A stretch of 64,000 bases of DNA from Laguncularia racemosa (lineage: Eukaryota; Streptophyta; Magnoliopsida; Myrtales; Combretaceae), in NCBI GenBank assembly GCA_037954665.1, contig JBBMOL010000091.1:2542001-2606000 (forward strand), in the 5' to 3' direction. The notes under the pieces were generated by a model. The model saw nothing but the letters and a program-made list of their open reading frames with translations, did not search any database and was not told the origin of the DNA. This document shows positions 58,100 through 64,000 of the stretch, one piece after another. Position numbers and translations under genes: made by a program. The first letter of the stretch is position 1. The number at the start of each line of letters is the position of its first letter.

Positions 58100-59404
58100 T
58101 TGTATTGGGATCCGACATTGTCGGACCCCAACAACTTCCTTTCTCTGTCCATTTTCCGACTTGCCCTTCTTTCTTCACTTTTCTCTTCTCCTTCTTCTTC
58201 TCTTCTTTCCAATTGCATTGTCAAATACAGAGAACTTGAAACCTGGGCATGGATCTCTAGCGCAAAGGTAACACCTTTTTCCTTCTTATTTTGTCACGCT
58301 GTCTTTCCTATGTTTTCATGAATTTTCCTTGAAGATTCATCATACGCGGACGGTATCGCTGTCAAAGTTATTCTTGTTGACCATTTGTCCTTTATTTCTT
58401 GTTCTCATTCTGGGGTTACTTTTCTTTGTGGCTTTTTGAATGTTTTGTAAATTCTTTGCATTTTGATGTGATGTAATGAAATGGACAGTAGGAGTTTCCT
58501 TTTATTGGATTTTAAAACCCGCAGAAAAGTCCGCTCCTTTTTGTCTTCTTTTACCACATTCGACGTGGACTCTTCATCTTTCCTGCTATAAATTATTCCT
58601 CAGAAAGTGAAAGTAACTTGTCCTCCTCCAGCTATACCTATAACTCTCTCTCTCTCTCTTTCTCTCTCCACATTTTCAGAGCTATTTAGATTTGTAGATT
58701 TTTGTGAATTTTATTTATTCGAAGCATTGTGATATTTTCACTAATTTTAGCTTAGAAGAATTGCCTTCTTTTATGATCTAATTAGGTAATTAGCATGGAC
58801 TTTCGCTTTATTATTTTAGGTAATAAATCACCATAAACCTGAGGGAGCCATAATATCTGAAAATGGTTGTTATATATTTTGATTTTTTGTTATATACCTT
58901 ATGAATGTCTTTTTTTTTTCCCCCATCACTTATGATGTTCTCTTTGTAATCTAATCGTCATTCCACGGCATACTTTTTGTGTTTTTCGACTTGAACTTTT
59001 GAGGACGGATGAATGTGGTTCATTCTAATGTATTTTAGTTTTGAGTTTGAGTTTCATTGAGCACATCTATATGGAAAACTCAGGTCTTGTGAACATCTTT
59101 TGAAGAATTTCACTTCTTTTATTAAGAATATAATCTTTGGTTTAATGGAGTTGCATGGCAGAAGTAATATTACACTTTAGCTTACTAAGTAAAATAATTT
59201 TAGTTGATTTTTATTCTACTGCTCAAAATTTGTTTTCTTTTCTTTGTTTTTTGGGGACTAATTTGTAGCTTTATTGTTACAGGTATTAATTGTAAACTTA
59301 TAGCAAAATTCCTTTAGCAAGACCGGTGATACTTAGAGCAATCTCCTTAAGCAAGACTAGCAATTCTTCTAAAATAACTTAAGTATATTTGTGCTTTGGG
59401 AGCA
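58100..59404 (+). promoter_or_regulatory. Promoter, 5' UTR and probable leader intron of the EDR2_C gene
   Basis: Two transcript starts are plausible. One is a leader exon near 58100-58267 that ends GCGCAAAG and is followed by GTAACACC. It would splice to an acceptor TTGTTACAG at 59282, giving a leader intron of about 1 kb. The other has TATAAATT at 58587-58594 with a CT-rich stretch 50-80 bp downstream. Leader introns are common in plant genes. RNA data would decide. Confidence 0.5.
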
Positions 59405-62400
59405 ATGGGTTCTTGTGTATCGACACCCCCTAAGAAAACTAAAGTCCGGAAGACATATCAACGAACCCGCAAACGCCGTGGTAAGATTTCAAGGTCTCAG
59501 GATGTCAAGAAGGGAAACAGTGGTGCAGGGAATCGTGTCACTGATTTTGCTGTCAGTAAATTTGTTAGCATGGATTTTGAGAAAGGCGGAACAACCACTT
59601 GCAGAAGATCGGAGGTCTCCAATTCAACATTTCATCTGACCCAGTTACAATGGCAGCACAGTCAATTTGATTCTAATGGTATATCTTTTTATTGCCCAGA
59701 CACACTTATCTTTAAAACTTTTAGTTCTTCTTACCAGAGGAAAACTTCAAATTGTATTTGTAGAACATTTGACAGGTGAATTAAACAGTCTCTATGTTTC
59801 TCTCCACTATAGAACAGCTGTGAATATCTACTGCGTCGAGCACAAGTATAAGCTATTGTCATTCCTTCTGAATCTTAGCTTTTTGATGATGTCCACCGTT
59901 GCATGTAAATATTATGTCAAGCATGATATAGCATAACATTTTGTAGATTAGTCATTCACAAACAAGTGGCATCATCTAGCGAACTATTCACATCCATGTC
60001 TGTGCAGTTCTTTGCCAAGAAGAGGCATGGTTTGACTCAGTAAGCATCTTGGAGTCTGACTCAGACGATGAGTTTATTAGTGTGTATGGAGGTAAGATAT
60101 ACCAACCTTGGCAAATATTCTTATAGTTCATGTTCTCTTTTCACCTTCCTTTCTAAGAGAATTTTGATAAATATAAAAATACCTTGACCATGATTAAGCA
60201 TCGAAGATTGAGCATACATTTAGAGCAGAATATGGATTATTAATCCCATTTTTGGTTATATGACCAACAGTCATGATTGTCCATACAATTTTTTTACTGC
60301 CCAGTTACAGTACCCGAGGTTCTTGTTGCCTGAATTGTAGGATTACATATAGAGCGGTTGAGTTGAGACCTGCACCTCAACTATATAGCTAGAAAATAGT
60401 ACTTTGGCCCAGTCTTATGATGTTTAAATGTTCATGATCATCACAGATAGCTCTATTCAACACTAATAGATTACCAGCTGTTTTTGTTGGTCGGATTTTG
60501 ACTTATGGTGCTTTATCCGAATTCTCACTAGAGTTCTCCAACTTGCTGTAGATGGATTTCCAATGACAGGCAATCCCACTGGGAATGTTTCTGGTGGTCA
60601 ATTGCTTCAGTATGAAAGTTCATCTTGCTTCTTGGACAATAGGTGTACTTATGAAGAATTTCATGGAAGTTACCTCAGGATAGATGGAGGCAAATCGGAG
60701 GAACTAGTGGGCAAAGAGGGAAAAGTTGAGGAAACTTTCAACAAGAGGAAGAAAGCTTTAGATCATATTTATGGGAGTTTTAAAGGCCTGAAAGAGGATA
60801 GGCGTGACTCAGGGGAGAAAACCCAAGATATAATCTTGAAGTCTGGCTTAGCTCGTCTGGTTCCTTCCGTCAGTTTTAATGACAAGGTATTGAATTCTCA
60901 GAATACTGGTATGATGCAAAGAAAGAAGACACAGGTTTTCAGGCTTTCATTCAAAAGGAGATCGTGTGATGGAGAAGAAACCTTTGAACACTGTAAGTAG
61001 TTAAATGCACTCTTTTTTTTTAAATGAAATTTGGTGTCTTTATGGTATTAATGAGAACTGATATTATAAATTTTTGCCATTGACTTTAAATTTATGATCA
61101 GGTGCATCCAAAAAATTCCTCTATCGCCCTAGAGCTGGATTAATAGTTCCTTGTTGTACTGGGGAGAAATCAGGATGTTGGTCTGAACTACAACCATCAA
61201 AATTCAAACTTCGTGGTGAAAACTACTTCAAGTATGCTCTTCATGTTGTTGAGCAACCTGATTGCTACTTATAAACATTCTTCATACAACTATTTTCTTA
61301 TGGGGTGCTTCTACTAAAACACTGAAAATCACCTGATGATTATCATGCAGGGACAAGAAAAAGTCCCCTTCTCCAGATTATGCTCCATACGTTCCAATAG
61401 GAGTTGACTTATTTGTATGCCCGAAAAAGATAAACCACATTGCCCAGCACCTTGAGCTTCCTAACGTGAAAGCCGAGGGTAAAATACCTCCTATTCTCAT
61501 TGTAAATATTCAGGTACTAATTGGACAACAGTTGGTGTTTTCTTCTTATCCTTTACGTTTCATGTATACTTTCCCATTCTCTTCGACATTTCTATACACG
61601 CCTAATCTGATGCTTGAGCATTTTGTTTGCTTTTAAAAAATTTTAAGGAGATTATAGTTGCTGAGACCTTTAGTGCTGTTTCTGATAGAATGTTCTATTT
61701 CATTGCAGGTGCCTACTTATCCTGCTACTATGTTCCTTGGTGATAGTGATGGGGAAGGAATGAGTTTAGTCTTATATTTTAAACTTTGTGAGACATTTGA
61801 GAAGGATATTTCTCATCAAATGAAGGATGGTATTGAGGTAATTCCTTCTTTTTTTATTTGCTTGCTTATCTTGTGCTTCATGGTATTACAGTTGGCTGCT
61901 TTTGTGATGTCCAATGAAATAAGCTCTTGTGGAGGGAATAGCAATGTAATGTATTGAGTATTGCCACCCTTTCCTAGTGATTTCTTCTAATTTCAATTGA
62001 ATCATGGGACCATTTTTGCACAAAAAAATTGGATGCTATCAGTGATGCACTAGCAAATGTTAGGAGTGTGGTTTTCATGGTAAAAGTATAGGAGTAATGA
62101 AATGAATATCATGATTTGCTAGTTACATAAATAATTAGATTGTGAAATGATTGAATTGGTGTTGCGAAAGATTTTGTCCAATGCAAATGGTGCAATTTCT
62201 GTGAACTTCTCTCTGTATGGAAATAAAATATGGTATTTCCACTTAGCTGCACCTTTCCTTTGTAACATTTTTTGATGAAAATATGAGAGAAAATGTGTTC
62301 CTGTTACAGAAATTCATTGAGGATGAAATGGAAAAGGTTAAGGGATTTGCAAAAGAGTCAACTGTTTCTTTCAGAGAAAGGCTAAAGATCGTGGCGGGTA

Positions 62401-63122
62401 TCGTCAATCCTGAGGATCTCAACTTGAGTTCTGCTGAAAGAAAACTCATCCAGGCTTACAATGAGAAACCTGTTCTTTCACGACCTCAGCACAACTTCTA
62501 CAAAGTAATAGCACTATTAAACTCTCTTTAAGTGAATCATTGCTATGTTGATTGCTGATTGAAATATATCTAATACTCGCACTCAATGTAGGGGGCCAAT
62601 TATTTTGAGATTGATTTGGATATTCACCGGTTCAGCTTTATAGCAAGGAAGGGTTTAGAAGCATTTCGAGAGCGCTTGAAAGATGGAATAGTTGATCTTG
62701 GCCTTACCATTCAGGTATTTCTCGCAGACTGCCCTACTTTTCCAGTGTAATTTAGTGCAGCAGCTCAAAACTTTCATATATCTAATTTCAGTTATGTTTG
62801 GATTAGTGTAATGCATTGCATGTATAAAAATATGTTCTGCATGGGTCATTATTACTAAAATAGTACTATATGTGCACGATTGTGCATTTATAATTTAAAA
62901 TAATGACTTCACATACTTATAAAAAAAAAAAAGAAAAAACTTATGACTTCACATTTTGCCATTTTATCTTCTGACTTAAGCTCATTCTTGAATCACTTGA
63001 ATAAACAGGCACAAAAGCCGGAAGAACTTCCAGAGCAAATGCTGTGCTGTGTTAGACTGAGCAAGATCGATTTCATTGATCACGGCCAAATACCCACATT
63101 GATGGCAGTCGATGATGATTGA
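59405..63122 (+). CDS. EDR2 C-terminal domain (DUF1336) protein, N-terminally acylated type
   Basis: Nine coding exons: 59405-59678, 60008-60091, 60552-60992, 61102-61231, 61351-61513, 61709-61837, 62310-62504, 62592-62714, 63009-63122. All introns are GT-AG and the frame is kept throughout: 1653 bp, 550 codons. The protein begins MGSCVSTPPKKTKV: Gly2 fits N-myristoylation and Cys4 palmitoylation, so plasma-membrane anchoring is likely. Residues ~90-265 are charged and probably disordered (ESDSDDEFISVYGD). The EDR2_C domain covers about 285-545 (CWSELQPSKFKLRGENYFK, APYVPIGVDLFVCPKKI, YPATMFLGDSDGEGMSL, FEIDLDIHRFSFIARKGLE, LPEQMLCCVRLSKIDF). The PH and START domains of full EDR2 are absent, as in the known short MGACVSTP-type relatives. 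Its biochemical role is not established; EDR2 itself limits pathogen-triggered cell death. Confidence 0.93.
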
Positions 63123-64000
63123 AAAGAACGCAGATTTGATGCCGTTTGAAGGTACTGACTGCCATCATTAGCACTCAAATATTGTGTCCATGATTTACAG
63201 CCTTCCTGCCAAGGTTGCAGGGCCTGTCTTCTAACAAAAGAGAATCGAGAAGAAATTAATATACAAAGTCACGTAAATAGAGGCATGCCTATTATGCCCC
63301 CCCCCCCCAAAAAAAAAAAAGAAAAGGCATGTCTATCCCTTATGTTGAAATTATCACTTCACAAAATATTAACCCCAAAAAATCCCTGTATTCTATCTGT
63401 GTAAGTTGGAGTATTTCTTGTAATCTATGTCCCTCTGGATCATTAAGAGGATCCTGGATTTCTTGTAATCTATGCCCCTCTGGATCATCAAGAGGATCCT
63501 TATTCCTGTGGATTCAGTTCTACCTTTGCCGATGTAACTTTAAACAGAGTCAAGTTGTGATTCATGCTGCATAAATATTCTATAAACCTGAATTCTCATC
63601 AACGACTCTGTTTGGAATACAGTATATGTTCGATTTTCTGTGAATGTTTTGTCCCCTGCCTGATCAAATACCTATAAGGTTGCATTCTGGTATGGAATTG
63701 AAACTTTTGGCATTTAATCGTTTGGAATTGTCTATCCTGACATGGTCAAACTAGAACTTGGTTATGGGTACGTTGGCAGGAAGATACATATAGGAAAATC
63801 CTAGACCTAATTTCGTGTTTGTGGGGCAATGAATTTTTGCTCCTGGAATTCGAACCCAACATTTCGATTCAAAATGGTCTTACTTATTGGGACATTTACA
63901 TATCATCACTGCAGAGATTTTATTTGCATGATTGAATTTCCTGTTGTTTATGTCAACAACATGCAAATGGGCTTATGAGGATTTATATATAAAGTTAAAA
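63123..64000. other. 3' UTR and downstream DNA
   Basis: No further gene is recognised. It contains a C12A12 junction (63297-63320) and a 43-bp tandem duplication. Confidence 0.6.
63413..63500. repeat. 43-bp tandem duplication
   Basis: Copies 63413-63455 and 63458-63500 differ at two positions. Each contains TCTTGTAATCTATG, CCCTCTGGATCAT and AAGAGGATCCT. Confidence 0.9.

Noticed and set aside
57847..58224. A 125-codon minus-strand stretch opposite the EDR2_C leader
   Set aside because: It is a shadow of CT-rich leader and microsatellite DNA with an Arg/Glu repeat product.
63297..63320. C12A12 homopolymer junction
   Set aside because: Simple-sequence tract, and length may be affected by sequencing error; not evidence of a feature.

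Overview
This window is a stretch of flowering-plant nuclear DNA, probably from a eudicot. The evidence is an AT-rich background, a spliced gene of a land-plant family (EDR2 C-terminal domain), plant-type Tat/Ogre, chromovirus, L1, hAT and MULE transposons, and a plant mobile domain remnant. I cannot name the species. Only two cellular genes look intact: an intronless six-span membrane protein at 36980-37912 (+), and a nine-exon EDR2_C (DUF1336) gene at 59405-63122 (+). Most of the rest is nested, decayed transposable elements.

Layout. 1-1559: no gene seen. 1565-18084: one complete Tat-lineage (Ogre/Retand-like) Ty3 retrotransposon on the minus strand. It has two ~1.8-2.0 kb LTRs, a tRNA-Arg-type primer site, an extra ORF1, gag, protease, RT with RNase H, a second RNase H, integrase, a tandem-repeat 3' UTR, a polypurine tract and a perfect TTGAT target duplication. 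A solo LTR of the same family (12519-14553, duplication ATAAC) sits inside its ORF1. 19549 to ~34860: one old L1-type LINE on the minus strand, cut by three later insertions. These are a hAT transposon (19987-22863) in the RNase H domain, a chromovirus (26646-31737) at the ORF1 stop codon, and a truncated Ty3 fragment (~32950-34390) in ORF1. 36980-37912: membrane protein gene. 40467-41310: a GC-rich non-autonomous hAT element with a perfect 8-bp duplication. 41.8-50.3 kb: an old LTR-like repeat interrupted by a gag-protease-only Ty3 element (44117-49488), which itself carries another solo Tat LTR (44899-46710). 53.0-56.3 kb: a plant mobile domain pseudogene facing a MULE transposase pseudogene that carries a hAT terminus. 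56.3-57.8 kb: very AT-rich DNA. 58.1-63.2 kb: the EDR2_C gene.

The elements form a layered record: LINE, then hAT, chromovirus and Ty3 fragment; LTR-like repeat, then gag-protease element, then solo Tat LTR. Insertion order can be read from intact target duplications. Reading frames in every element are broken by stop codons and frameshifts, so no element here looks able to move by itself. No RNA gene or CRISPR array was recognised, and no clearly new biological system. The most unusual signals are regulatory and structural features of the Tat LTRs and 3' UTR, the precise nested junctions, and the GC-rich hAT element.
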